From Micractinium sp. NFX-FRZ (Eukaryota > Chlorophyta > Trebouxiophyceae > Chlorellales > Chlorellaceae), in assembly GCA_029339195.1 (NCBI GenBank), contig JAPTJF010000003.1, forward strand, positions 372,001 through 436,000: a DNA stretch of 64,000 bases, given 5' to 3'. The number at the start of each line of letters is the position of its first letter. The stretch's first letter is position 1. The translations under genes and the position numbers were made by a program. The notes below the pieces were generated by a model, which made no database searches, was not told where the DNA came from, and saw only the letters and a program-made list of their open reading frames with translations. Shown here one piece after another: positions 21,370 to 33,053 of this stretch.

Positions 21370-24093
21370 ATGGCCGACAGCCACGGCGCCCCCACGCTCA
21401 ACGACCTGCCTAACCTGGCTCTGGCCCGGGTGCTGGAGCTTGCTGGCGGGGTGTTTGGCCAGGAAGAGCGGTGAGCATGTGAACGGTGCAGGAACTAGTC
21501 CTGGTGCCAGCAGCTGTTGCTGCCACCGCTGCTCGGGTGCTGCCTGTGCATCAACGGGCGCCTGGGACGGGCGTCGGCCCCATGCCCGCCCTCTCACCTT
21601 CCCTGCTCCTGCGCTGCCTTCCCTCCCTTGCAGGCTGACCCGCCTGTGCCTGGTGTGCCGCCGCTGGTACGACCTCTGCCATAGCCCCGCGCTGCTGCGT
21701 CGGGTGCTGGCCATGCTGCCCCGCTGGCGGAGCGCCCGGGGCCAGCACGGCCGTTTCCCAAACTATTCGGATGCTGCGCAAGACTTCCTGAACTTTCAGG
21801 CTTGGATGGCGCGGCATGGCAGCAAGGTCACCCAGCTTACCATTGCACTGTTCCCAGTGGAACCACAGCTGACCAAGCAGCAGTACCTCCGCCTGCAGCG
21901 CCTCGCCTTTGGCTGCCTGCCACCCTGCGCCGTCCCCGGCGCTCGCCTGGAGCGGCTGGAAGTGACCCTCCCAAAAGGGCCCGTCAAGCTGCCTGCCCTG
22001 CTGAGCACGCTGCGCACGCTGCGCTGGCTGGATGTCGGCTCAGCGGGTGGTGACTTGGCGACCCTGTCAGCGCTGACTGGGCTGCGCCAGCTGGACCTCA
22101 CGCATGCACACAAGCTCACAGTGCCCAGCTGCTGCGGCCTGCCCCCGAGCCTGACCAGCCTGCGGCTGGCCGTGCGCGATGGCGTGGCGCTGCCCGACTG
22201 CAGGGTGGGGTGGAGGCTGCCGCTCGCTGCTGCTGCTGCTGCTGCTGCTGCCAGTGGTGTGGGGATGGCGCAAGGCAGCGCCTCGAGGCCGCTTCCGCCT
22301 TGCGTGTCATTTGCTAGCATGCGCTGCCTGTACCGCGTTCCCCAACATCGATGTGTACGTGAAGGTGAGCGTGTGCCTCCCCAATACCTGCCTGCCGTCC
22401 TGGCCTGCAGCTGGCGGTGCTGACCAACCTCCAGAGCCTGGCCTTGGCCACCCAATCTGGGGAGGAGGTGGTGTATCAATCCGTGCTGCCGGCTGTCACC
22501 TGCGATGCGCTGAGCACGCTGCGTCAGGTGACGCGCCTAAGGTGAGCGCTTGCGTACGGGATACGTGGCTGGTGTGCGGATGGGGCCGGGGCAAGGCAGG
22601 GGAATTGAGGCAGGGTCGGTCGGTTGATAGCCGTGACCCAAGCATGCAGCGCTGTGCCATGGCTCTGCTGTGGGCACAGGCTCTTTTATGCTTGCGCACC
22701 CCGGGCCAGCTATAAGGCGGTCCTGCGCCCCCTGCCCACCCAATGCTTACCCCGTCTCACCTGGCGCATCGGTGTGCAGCCTGTGCGGCTTTGAGCTGCT
22801 GCCAGCCGGGCTGGGCGCCAGCCTGGCAGCGCTCACGCAGCTGCAGGTGCTACACCTGGAGGCGCTGGGGGCTGGCGAGGCTTATGACGAAGCCACAGCA
22901 GAGTTTGAGCAGGGGCTGTGCCAAGCCCTGGCAGCCCTGCAGCAGCTGACAGCGCTGATCCTGTATGAGATGGCACCTCTGGCGCGCCCACCACCAGAGG
23001 TGGCCCGGCTGCCGCGCTTGGAGGGGTTGCAGCTGGCTCACCACCACTGGTGGGACCACGGCTGCTCCCTGCTGGGTGGCGCCTGGCTGGCGCGCCTGGA
23101 GCGGCTGAGGTGAGCGGCTGCTGTGCCGTGCTGTGCATGCTGCGCTGTGCAGTGCTGCGCTGTGCTGTGCTGTGCTGTGCAGAACTGATCATGCTTTGCG
23201 GCACTAGCTTCGCTGGGGTTTGAGTTGCTGCACACGGTGCTGTGCTGCACTGCATTGCCTGATGGTTGAAGGCAGGCATGAGCAGGGTAGGCCAACCTCC
23301 ACTCTTACCCACCGCCCCATGCGCCCGCAGCTGCGATTGGAAGCTGCTGCATGCCAGCCAGGCAATGCTGGCGCCCGCGGCCACGCCCCGCCTCACCCAC
23401 TTGCTAGTCGTGTTCTTCGAATTTGAGCTGCGGGCAAGCCCTTCATTTGTGGAGGGCCTGCCCCAGTTCTGGCGCTGGCTGTGGCGCTGGGCGGGGGGCC
23501 ACCCGGCGCTGGGGCGGCTGGAGTTTGACGAGATTGACGACTCAGGCGAGCTACTGCTTTTAATAGTAGTCAGTGAACCTTTGTAGCAAGTGGAATTTCG
23601 ATCAAATCTTGAATTTGGCGGCATTCGTGCACACAGCTGGGTGCACAGCTGGGATGGCCCAGCTGGGTTGCCGCTGTGGTTGGACTCTTACGCCTCGGAA
23701 GGGGCAGGTGCCTGGCAGGTACCAAGCAGAGTTTCAGCGCCCACCTTTGAGCCTGCCTTTGAGCCTGCCAGCAAGTTCCGCACACAAAGCCGCCACGGCA
23801 CCAGTGGGACGACCTCTGCCCCTTCACATGCACACCGCCTCAGGCTGCACAACCGGCCCTCTGCCTGCACGCCCACTGGCACCCCACCTGCAGACCTGCG
23901 TATGTGCCTGCCGGCTCTACCCGCCCTTCCTCCCCTCCCCTCCCCTCCTGCAGAAGATGCCGGCCTGGTTCCTGAGCACCACTCCGTGGCAGCTGCCATC
24001 AAGCGGCTGCGCAAGAAGCGGCCCGAGCTGGCAATTGACTTCGTTCCCTCAGGCTCCATTTGGGAGGCCATGGGGTCGCACGGCATCCTTTGA
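21370..24093 (+). CDS. F-box/LRR-like protein
   Basis: Six exons: 21370-21470, 21634-22204, 22411-22541, 22780-23109, 23331-23572, 23954-24093. They total 1515 nt (504 aa). The N-terminus resembles an F-box split by intron 1: LNDLPNLALARVLELAGG joined to RLTRLCLVCRRWYDLCHSP. Leucine-rich stretches follow (LRTLRWLDVGS, LTGLRQLDLTHAH, LPPSLTSLRLAV, LTQLQVLHLEAL). Such proteins are usually substrate receptors of SCF ubiquitin ligases. The last junction (a|GTGAAC at 23573 to CAG at 23953) was chosen because it is the only in-phase donor before a stop. Without it the protein ends at 23586. The final 46 residues are therefore the least certain part. Confidence 0.75.
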
Positions 24094-24641
24094 GCCACGC
24101 TGGTGCTGCCAGCTGTGGCAAGCGGACCCCACTATGCATGGAGTTGCCTTTTGCAGCCGTAATGGAAGAGCTACGTCCCCCCGTTTGACGTGGCTAGCTC
24201 ACAGCGGCATGTGCTGTGCACGCTGTGCCGCCGGACCATTTCCAAGGCTGGATGAAGGCCCCTGAGGCTCCGCTGATGGCCATCTCTCGTTTGGCCGCAC
24301 CCGGATTGATAAAAAAAAAAAACAATCATGGGCTTGCCTTGCATGCTGCCCTGCTCTGGTTCAGTTGCCACTTCACCTCCACTGTTGTTGCATTTGGCCT
24401 CAATCCCCCCGGCCCCCGCGCGGGCCACTGATCTGCCAACAGAGTCTGTGAACAACGCCACAGCACTTAGCTGGCGCATACTGTCGCAACCGAAGAGGCC
24501 ACTGAAGCATACGCAACGCACCGTGAGCCCTGCCCTGCGCTGCGCTGCGCTGTGGCGGCACGACACATCTGCCCGCCGCGGTGCCAGCTCTAGCGCTTGC
24601 ACCTGTTCTCCACCGGCTTGTGGGATCCCCACAACGCAAAA
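24094..24641. other. Intergenic region
   Basis: This lies between the F-box gene and the ankyrin-RING gene, both plus. It contains a 12-13 nt A-run at about 24309-24321. I see no gene. The promoter of the RING gene must lie here. Confidence 0.4.
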
Positions 24642-27600
24642 ATGCGCTTCTCTGAGCTGTGGGATGCCCGCCTCGCCAGGCGCTACAGCGGCCCCGACGA
24701 CCCGCGCTGGCGGGAGGACACCCTGAGCGAGTGTGCACAGCTGGCACGTGCGGGATCTGTGTTTGCACCTTGGGAGACTACTTACTACAAGCTGTGCGAT
24801 GAGCTCCGGCTGCACCACGATTCCACCCCAGCGGACTTTGCCCAGCGGGCTGCCGCCCTGCTCAGTGGGCCTCAACAGCCTCGCGCTCGCGATCTGCTGC
24901 TCATAGCAGAGCTGATGGGGCGTGACCGGCAGTCGCTGAAGGTGACCGGGGTGACGGCTGCCGAGGCGGTGGAGCATGCCTTTGCCGACAAGTGGCGGGA
25001 ATTCCAGCGCCTGAAGGCGGAAGGTACGGCTGGGGGGTTCTGCAACAGTCCAGTACGGCCCGCCTTGCGCCGCAGCGCCTCATACGCCGCTGCCTTTTGA
25101 TACTTGCGCGCCAGCAGCGATGTTTGATTGATCCACGCCCATGCCGCACCCCTCATGCTGCAGCCCTGCAAGCGGCCGACCCATTCTGTCTGGTGGCGCT
25201 TGGTGAGCGGCCTGGGGTGCCCTGCCTGCCTCGGCGCGACATGCGCACGAGGTGGCCGGTGCCGTCAGTTTATCTTGCACTGCTGTACTGCACCACACTT
25301 GCACTGCTGTACTGCACCACACTTGCACTGCTGTACTGCACTTGAAGTGAAGTGTATCGCTGCACAGAGATGCCATGCTGCCCTGCACCGAAGGCAAGCG
25401 TACCGCACCGCACTGCACTGCACCGCAGAGCCGCTCCCCGTCCTTACCCCCCGCCCCATGCGTGCCTGAATGCAGGCGAGGCAGACCGGCTGGCCCAGGC
25501 GCTGGCAGAAGGCGCGCCGCTGTACCCGCTGCGCCCACCCAGCCAGCATGCTGAGGAGGAGGGAGATGAGGGGTCAGATGACGGGTCCTGGACCACCGCC
25601 TCCGGCTCAGCCTCAGACTCCGCAGAGGGCAGCGGCCCCCAGCCAGCCAGGCAGCCCGCAGCCAGGCGGCGCCCAGCCAGCCAGCCCAGGCGCACACGCG
25701 GGACCGCCAGCCAAAGTGCTGCTTCCGCCCTCTCCCCCGCCTTCAGTGATGAGGGCAGCGGAGGCGGCGGTAGCGAGTCGGACGGCGGCGGCAGCCTGGC
25801 AGATGAGGACGAGGAGGGGGATGTGTATGGGGATGAAGGGGCTGACCGCACGCCCCTCCACCTGGCAGCTTTCCTGTCGCTGACCAACTGCATCGAGGCA
25901 AGCTGGGATGGGCTGGGCACACGGGGTTTCTGTTTGCATCAGGAGATGGGGAAGGTGGGAGGGGGCTTTGCTCATGATGGCCGCAATTGACTTCCAGCAC
26001 TGCCGCGCTCCTGCTGGCGCTGCCTGCTGGCAGCGCCCACGCTGCGCCACCACAGCACGCAAAGCATGTGCCCTTGGCGGAACCATAGACAGCGCCCCCC
26101 CGCTCGCCTGCCTGCTGTTAACAACAGCCGTGAGCTTTCTTGGCGTTCTCAATCCACACAGCAGGTGCTGGCCAAGGCTGCCGAGGAGCGGGGGTGCGGC
26201 CAGGAGTATGTGGATGCCGGCGACCGTGACGGCGTGACCGCGCTGCACAGGGCGGTGCGCTCCGGCACGGCAGAGGCGGTGAAGGTGCGTGCAGGGGGGG
26301 TGGTGGGAGCAGTTGATTGATCAATAAGGCTTGGAGGGCATGTTTGGTGACGGCCGTGATGGGGTGAATGGTGAGTGGTGGGGGTGGGGCATGAGCCTGG
26401 GGGTGCTGGCAGGGAGTGAGCACGGGTTGGGGGACGGCAATGGTGGTGGTGGTGGGGCGTACGTGTGCCACAGTGTGAGATGGTGATCCACTGTGAGCAC
26501 CGGGAGAGTGGGAGACAAGGGCTAGACCACATTACCACCACAGTGTGACCGCTTGCATCAGCTCCTGCCCTGGCCCCAAGCCGCGTGCGCCCGCTGCACT
26601 TCCTGCACTGCAGGTGCTGCTGAGCGTGGGCGCCTCCCCCAACAAGACCGACACCTCGGGTAGGACGGCGCTGCACCGGGCGGCCGTCGGCGCAGCCGCC
26701 GAGCGCGAGCTCTGGAGGCTGCAGGTGCGGGGGGCGGGGTGGGTGGGGGGCGGGTAGGGGTGGGCACAGGTTGGGGCAGTGTTGGTAAGGGTGTACGGCA
26801 CACCACCCGCAGAGCAGCAGCACATGTGGTGGGGTGGGGACATGAAGACACACCACTATGCTGTGTTGAAGGGGGGTGCAATGGCCCTCCAAAAGCGTGC
26901 TCATACCCACACTGCGCACCCACTGGCATGCTGGACCTGTTGCCGGGTGGCCGAGGTGCAGAGGAGCAGGCCACAGACGCCTGGCACTACACCGTTCGTC
27001 TCATTCTCATCCACCACTCTTGTTGCAGGTGCTGCTGGACAGCGCCCCCGGGCTGGAGCTGGATGCAACGGACAACGATGCGGGCCACAGAAGCCAAAAC
27101 TACACAATCAACTCAATTTCGTTCGTCACGTGTTTTGCAGGTGCTGCTGGACAGCGCCCCCGGCCTGGAGCTGGATGCCCCTGATGAGGATGGGCGCTCG
27201 GCGCTGCACGCCATGGTGGAGCGGGGGGAGCTGGAGTGCGTGCAGGTGGGCCCATGCCATGGGAATCAATCAATCAAGGCCCATGATTAGATTAATTGAG
27301 GGCAGTGAATCGAGTAGTTGGATGCTGCGTTGGTCAACGGACCCTGAGGGTGGGGCTGCGCTGGACTGGCGGGGTGGGACGAGATGGGGTGGGTCGCTGT
27401 GGGTGGTGCTGTTTTGTCACATGTCGTGGGTAGGTGCAGTGGTGGTGGTGCTGGGGGATGTGGGAGAGCGTGGGGGCCAGCAAGCAGTTGTCCGAGTGCA
27501 TGCGGCCGGTGGCTTTGACCGCTGCAGCAGCGCCGCGGCCAGGATCTGCAGACAACGCACACCTCTCGACCCCACCCCACCTGACACCTGCACGTGGCGC

Positions 27601-29183
27601 ACCCCCACACCCCGCAAATAACACGTGCACCACCCTAAATGCATTGCAGATGCTGCTGGCCGCGGGCGCGGGCGTGAATGTGAGGGACCATTACGGCAGC
27701 ACACCGCTGCACACGGCCTGCCTGGGTGGTGATTTGGAGACTGCCGAGCTCCTGCTGGCCAGGTAAGGGGTGGCGGGGGCGGTGGTGGAGCCCACCCTGT
27801 ACCATAGGGGGTGGTGGGGGTGGTGGGGCGTTGAGAGTGAGCTGGGGGTGGGCAGGTGGGTTGTGCTTGCTTTCGACCTGCCGAGCTGCGTGGCATAATA
27901 TGCTTGTGGGTGGGAATCAGGGTGGGGGTGAGCAGTGGCAGTGGCAGCGCCCAGCGGGCCTCGCAGCGTGCCCGGCCCCACCTGGACTCACAGGCTACCG
28001 CCCCCCACACACAGCGGAGGTTGTCAATACGAAAACCGAAGCCTGCCCTGCCCTCCCTCCCTGCCTGCTGCAGCGGCGCCGATGCGGGGGCGCGCAATGA
28101 CGCTGGGGTGAGCCCCGCTGACCTGGCGGAGGAGGCGGGCAATGAGGAGCTGGCAGACCTGCTGAGGAGGCGCACAGCGCTGAAGCGGCTGGCCACGTTC
28201 ACCAGCTCCCCCTCACACAGCCTGGGCCGGCGCGAGGGCAGCGGCGCCGTGGTGGCAGAAGAGGGTGGGTGGGCGAGCGGCACAGAGCTGGGGTGTGTGG
28301 GTAGGCGGGGCACTGCCGTGGCGCCAGTAGTGCTCCGGCGCTTGTTGCGCTCGTATTGCCCCACAAGACACGGTTCTGCCTGGGCAGGCAAGCAGCGGCA
28401 GACGCTTGCTTGCAGGTGAAGGTGCAGGTGCCCTCCCAACTCCCTGCCCTCTGCTCCTGCCCCCTGCAACCGCTACATCATCACTGCTGCCTGCCTCCCT
28501 ACTCCCTGCCCCTGCCACCATGCTCACTGGCCCTTTCCACTGTGGCCTCCCTGCAGAGGCCCCCGAGGGCTAGGCAAGCAGCCGCAGCATGTCGCTTGCC
28601 GTGCAGATGCCCGTGCCCTTCCTGCTCCTTGCCATTGCAGCCAGCCATCCCCATCACCATCACTGCCCACCCCCCACCTCCCTCCCTGCAGAGGCCCCGG
28701 AGGGCCAGGCCTGCGTCATCTGCCTCACCCGCCCCAAAGTGGTCATCCTGGCGCCGTGCGGCCACCGCTGCGCCTGCAAGCGCTGCATGCGGGGGGTGAT
28801 GGAGGGGCGGCGGGAGAAGCGGCTGTGCCCCATATGCAAGGAGCAGGTGAGGCGGGTGACACTGGGGCGTGTTGCACAAACGGCAGTGGCAGCGCGGCCA
28901 TATGCATGCTCATACTAGAACGCACAACGAAACGCCCGTGCTGCGCCACCTGGCGCCACCTGTGTTGCATCACTGTGCGGGGGGCCGGGCGCCCATGGTT
29001 GGGGCACGCTGGGGAGGGGGCCAGCAGGCAGGGTGGCCGCGCCTGGCGGTGCCCGCCCTCTCACGATCCTCTTTGGCATTATCTTCCGTATACCCTCGCA
29101 AATGCCCACACATCCCCCCTTCCCACCCCCAACGTTGTGCCTTCCTGCAGATTGAGAGCTTCGTGACCAAAGTGTACGACTGA
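24642..29183 (+). CDS. Ankyrin-repeat RING-finger protein (putative E3 ligase)
   Basis: Nine exons: 24642-25023, 25476-25897, 26165-26284, 26614-26724, 27141-27245, 27650-27762, 28074-28264, 28692-28846, 29151-29183. They total 1632 nt (543 aa). After a helical N-terminus and an acidic Ser/Gly linker come about five ankyrin repeats (DRTPLHLAAF, DGVTALHRAV, GRTALHRAAV, GRSALHAMV, GSTPLHTAC). Nearly every repeat or half repeat begins at an exon edge. The C-terminus is a C3HC4 RING (CVICLTRPKVVILAPCGH, then CKRC and CPIC). Intron 2 appears to use a GC donor (GAG|GCAAGC, 25898). The alternative GT donor at 25955 would insert 19 residues into a repeat. Introns 4 and 7 hold copies of the next exon's start. 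The partners are unknown. Confidence 0.85.
25275..25343. repeat. 24-bp minisatellite, about three units
   Basis: Nearly three perfect tandem units beginning TTGCACTGCTGTACTGCACC lie in intron 1 of the ankyrin-RING gene. They are followed by looser TGCAC-rich sequence up to about 25430. Confidence 0.85.
27023..27067 (+). repeat. Echo of exon 5 start (ankyrin-RING)
   Basis: This is a copy of the acceptor and first 39 coding bases of exon 5 (original 27135-27179), 112 bp upstream, with one mismatch over about 45 bp. It keeps TTGCAG and the frame, and a degraded version of the next few codons follows. Confidence 0.85.
28547..28579 (+). repeat. Echo of exon 8 start (RING), with stop
   Basis: This is a copy of the acceptor and start of the RING exon (original 28682-28713), about 135 bp upstream. 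In the exon's frame the CAG codon has become TAG, so use of this acceptor would truncate the protein before the RING. Confidence 0.8.
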
Positions 29184-29839
29184 AGGCCAAGCTGCTTTTG
29201 CTTGGTGCACGACCAAACGACCGCCAACCCAGTGACGACTACAGATGATATGGCAGCCTGCAACCACGGCATGCACAGCATACACGTTCTCCTGGGTTAT
29301 GAGCACCGCCCCCAGGCAGTGCAAGCTGAACCTTGGCGCTCGCTACCTGAGCCGCCCAGCAGCCCTTCAATTTCCCACACCGTCCTCCATTGTCCACACT
29401 CGCCTTGCATTATAAATGCCTGTGACGGTCCAGTGATCGACCAATCACACACCCCCATGTTACCCCCCATTGCTGATTTTCCCCTGAGCTGGCACAGCCA
29501 GGATGCCCACTCCATGAGCCCTTGTCACGCCTTCAGCCTGCCGCCCTAAGCACCGGCCTGCATCAAATTCTCACACCGTATCAGAGATTCTCACACTGTA
29601 TCAGAGATTCTCACACTGTATCAGAGATTCTCACACTGTATCAGAGATTCTCACACCGTTGGACGCCCCAACCAGTTTATTTATTTAATTCCAAACTCTC
29701 CTTTGTTGCAAATACACTTTGTTGTAAGACAACCAAGCATGCAAGCGGCGTGAGTGGGCATGAATTACAAGTTGGACAGCGGGCGCCATGTGAACCGCCA
29801 ACAAGCTGCAGCACAGGCAGCTCCCCCCGCGGACTGACA
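29184..29839. other. Convergent 3' region with two TGTAA motifs
   Basis: This lies between the stops of the ankyrin-RING (+) and ATG14-like (-) genes. TGTAA occurs on the plus strand at 29723-29727 and on the minus strand (plus 29765-29769), the latter about 70 nt past the ATG14-like stop. The two 3' UTRs may overlap. The region also holds the 20-bp minisatellite. Confidence 0.55.
29567..29658. repeat. 20-bp minisatellite
   Basis: About 4.5 tandem copies of a unit beginning TCAGAGATTCTCACACTGTA. The inner copies are identical and the outer ones differ by a C. It is AT-richer than its surroundings and lies in the probable 3' UTR of the ankyrin-RING gene. Confidence 0.9.
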
Positions 29840-32422
29840 TCAGCTGCTGCCCCCGCTGCCCCCACCCAGCGGCAGCGCCCCCAGGTATGTCCGCGTCAGC
29901 GCCCGCAGCCGCGCCATGGGGCTCGTCCCGAAGGCCGCCGCCGCCGCTGCCGCCCCACCCACGCTGGCGCTGCTGTTGGCGCCGTTGCCGCCGCCGTTGC
30001 CGCCTCCGGAGTTGTCGCCATACATTGCTGCCACCCAGTGCTCCACATCCTCTGGCTGTGCAGGGGCAAGGAGGTATGGACAGTGCAGGTTAGTGTCAAC
30101 AGCCCGTTTTGATGCAGGTAGGCAGAGGGAGGGCACGCACTGTAGGGGTGGCGCAGCAGGGGGACAAAGAAGCAGGCAGAAGGCAGGAGGTGGGGAGGCC
30201 TTGGGCAGGCCTCGGGCAGACAGGCAGGCAGACGGGCCAGCAGGCAGCACATATTACAGAAACCCCAGGGCCCCGCATGTCCTTGGTTTGTGAGCCATGC
30301 CACACCAGGCGGCAGGCATGCAAGCACACCTGGCTGGGGGGCGGCGGTATCATTCCGTAGGCGGGCCGCGGCAGGTGCTCCCAATCCTCCTCAGCCTCCT
30401 CACCTCCCCCACTTTCTGCACAGAAAGCACAGCACAGAGCAGCAAGGCGGGAGCTTGGCGGACAGGGGAGAGGGCAGTCTGGCAGCAGCCACCCGCCGGC
30501 CCAGCTCTGCTGGCAAAGCCATGGCAGCGGGACGCAGTATGCACACACAGGCGCCTCTCAGTCGGCCCAAGCTCACAAACGGCAACCCAGCGCACTCCCC
30601 TGGCCCTCCACCACGCCCCGCTGGCACCAGAGCAGCGCACCTTGGAAGGGCGTGCCTTGGAAGAGCACGCTCTGCGCCATGCCCCCGCTGTCCGGCGAGT
30701 GCCGCCCAAACACGGCGCTTGCTGCCAGCGGGCGGGCTGCTGCGGCCGCCGCGGCTGCGGCGGCGGCCGCCGCCGCTGCAGAGCTGTGCGTGCCCGGCAC
30801 CGCCAGCCGTGCGCTGACGGGGCGTGGCTCCGCTGCCAGCATCTTGCACAGCCCCGCCAGCCAGGTGAAAGGGGGCCAGTCTGGCGGCACCTTGAGCGGC
30901 GCATCCGGGCCCAGGCGTGCAAACACCAGGGTGCCAACAGACCGCTGCAGGGTGTGCAGCGCGGCACGCAGCTGTTGCTCCTGCCGCGCGCGCTGCTGCG
31001 CCGCCGCGGCCGCGGCCGCCCCGCCGCTGCCGCCGCCGGTGAGCGTGCTGCCCAGGTTGGCGGCGCTCCAGGTGTCGTCCGAGGCCATTTTGGGCCAGGC
31101 CAGCAGCAGGGCGTCGTTGGGCGGGCTGGCGCGCATGTCAAAGAAGCCTTCGGGCTGCCACAGGCGGGAGGTGGACCCCAGAAAGGCGCTGCGGTGGGGC
31201 ACTGGGAGCTGCAGGAAGCGGCAGAGGAGGTCCAGCAGCAGGGCGAGGTAGCCCAGGGCGCTGCCCAGCCCGCCCGCCAGCTGCGCCAGCTCAGCAAGCC
31301 CGCCTGCTGAGCTGTCGGGCAGCGGCAGCGAGCAGATCATGGCTGCGGCGCGCTCCACGCCCGGCCCAGCTGCCGCTGCTGCCGCTGCCGCTGCGGGCGG
31401 TGCTGAGCTGGCGCTCCCGCCGTCTGCCGGAGAGGCGGGCCGGACGGGGGGGACCAGAGTGAGGGGCAGGACATCCAGCATCTTGCGCACCATTCTGCGG
31501 GTGGGCAAGCAGGCAGGCGGGAAGGCGGGTTGGCCGCATGGGGAGGAGCGTGGGTCGGCAGAGCAGCGTGAGGAGGCATGCAGGCGGTTCAGTGGGAGGG
31601 GGCGGGGCTAGGGCATGGGGCAGGGCAGTGGGCGCAGGAGCAGTGGCTAAGCAGGCGCCGCGAGCTGGTTGCCCGCTGCTGTGCCGCCGCTGCCATTGGC
31701 TACAGGCCCCAACCACCCCAGGCAGTGGAACGGCAGCCCGACAGGCCTCCCTGCCCCACCAAAATGATCCCCTGGACCACAGTAGATCCTCTAGATCACG
31801 AAGTTGACCTGACCCCCACTTGACCCCACGTCCCCACCAGGCCCTACCACCCCGGCCCCACAGGAGCAGGCCCACCCCGCTCACTTGCGCTGCTCCCGTG
31901 CCAGCACCTCGCTGCTCCTGACCAGCGCCGTCGCCTGCTGGTGGCTCTGCGCCATGATGCTGCCCAGCTCCCGCTCCTTCACCTGCCCCAGCTGCTGCTG
32001 CGCCGCCGCCAGCCGCGCCTCCCGCTCCGCCACATCACGCCTTGCTGCCGCTGTGCGCTGGCGCAGCGCAAACAGCTGCCGCTCAGCCTCGCCCGCCCGC
32101 GCACGCGTGCGCTGCAGGTCCTCGCTCACCCGCAGCAGCGCCAGCTGCTGCCGCTGGTGCTCCGCCTGCAGGAAGTGGGTTCAGAAAGGTGTATCGCCAG
32201 CCGCGTGGGGGTAGGGTGTTGTTAGCGGCGCCCGCTGCCTGCTGGCGGCGCCGGCGCTCCGCCTCACCCCACCTTGCCGGCCACCAGCTCGCTCAGCGCC
32301 GCTTCAGCGGCATCCCGCTGCTCCGCCATAGCCCTCAGGTCGGCCGTGGGGCGGGTAGAGCCCGCTGCGAAACAGGAGGGGCACGTAAGGGCACCCCCTC
32401 TGTCGCAGACGCCGCAGGCCAT
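29840..32422 (-). CDS. ATG14: ATG14/VPS38 (UVRAG)-family PI3-kinase complex subunit
   Basis: Regulatory subunit of the class III PI3-kinase (VPS34) complex in autophagy or endosomal sorting. Exons: 32422-32273, 32165-31885, 31494-30641, 30415-30330, 30055-29840. They total 1587 nt (528 aa). The protein starts with paired CxxC motifs (CGVC, then CPSC), as in ATG14. An 85-residue coiled coil follows (SEDLQRTRARAGEAERQL onward). The membrane-proximal core has LGYLALLLDLLCRFLQLPVP, typical of the ATG14/UVRAG family. A poly-Ala tract and a Gly/Asn-rich C-terminus follow. The N-terminal Cys motif favours ATG14 over VPS38, but the two share the core. It is divergent from USP5, with about 630 bp between starts. 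Confidence 0.75.
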
Positions 32423-33053
32423 GGCGCAGCCTGTCCGCAGGACTCGGCAACCAAAGCACTGGGCTGCTGGGGTGCAACGGGCGCATAAGATGGCCGCTTG
32501 GCGCGCCTCCATGCAGCCCAAGAAAGCCAGGGCCTGCTCGCATTTGCGAGCAGCGGCTTGCCATCGCAACATTGCATTGACTCGGTTGCCTGTTGCGAGG
32601 CTCGAAGAACAGGAGGGGGCCCGTCCCAATCCAACAACTGATCGTCTGGATCGTCGGGAGCGTGTCAGCTTGCCTCACAGACCTCCAAGGACGCCCAGCA
32701 CGAACGGCCAAAGCGCACGAATAACGCGCCAGCACCTGAAGGGAACGCCTGCAGGTACGCCGCCCGCCGCCCGTCGACGCCGCGCCGGCTGCTCTCCACA
32801 GCTTCTCCGTGCTGGCCACCCCTGGCTTGCCTCCCTCTTCCGTGCCTATGTGTGCTGCACTGGCATCCTGGCGGGGCGCTCGAAACAGCTTCTGCCGTCT
32901 GGTATGCATTATCTTGGCCATCGCTGCCCATGCGGGCGTTGCCGGAGGGCCGGACTTCCCTCCGCCGCAGACCTGCTTGGTGCCTCACGTTCAACCCCAC
33001 ATCAGCAGGCCAGCCACCCGGTCAAACCTTTGGTCAAACGCGCAGCACCCACC
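32423..33053. promoter_or_regulatory. Divergent intergenic region, ATG14-like/USP5
   Basis: This is 631 bp between divergent start codons and must contain both promoters. No repeat or ORF of note. The USP5 ATG sits in a good context (CACCATGG). Confidence 0.45.

Noticed and set aside
29567..29658. Regular 20-bp repeats suggesting a small CRISPR array
   Set aside because: The units are directly adjacent with no unique spacers, and this is a eukaryotic nuclear locus. It is a minisatellite.
30297..31310. A 337-codon plus-strand open frame opposite the ATG14-like gene
   Set aside because: It is a shadow of the GC-rich minus-strand exon (31494-30641), which carries the recognisable family motifs.
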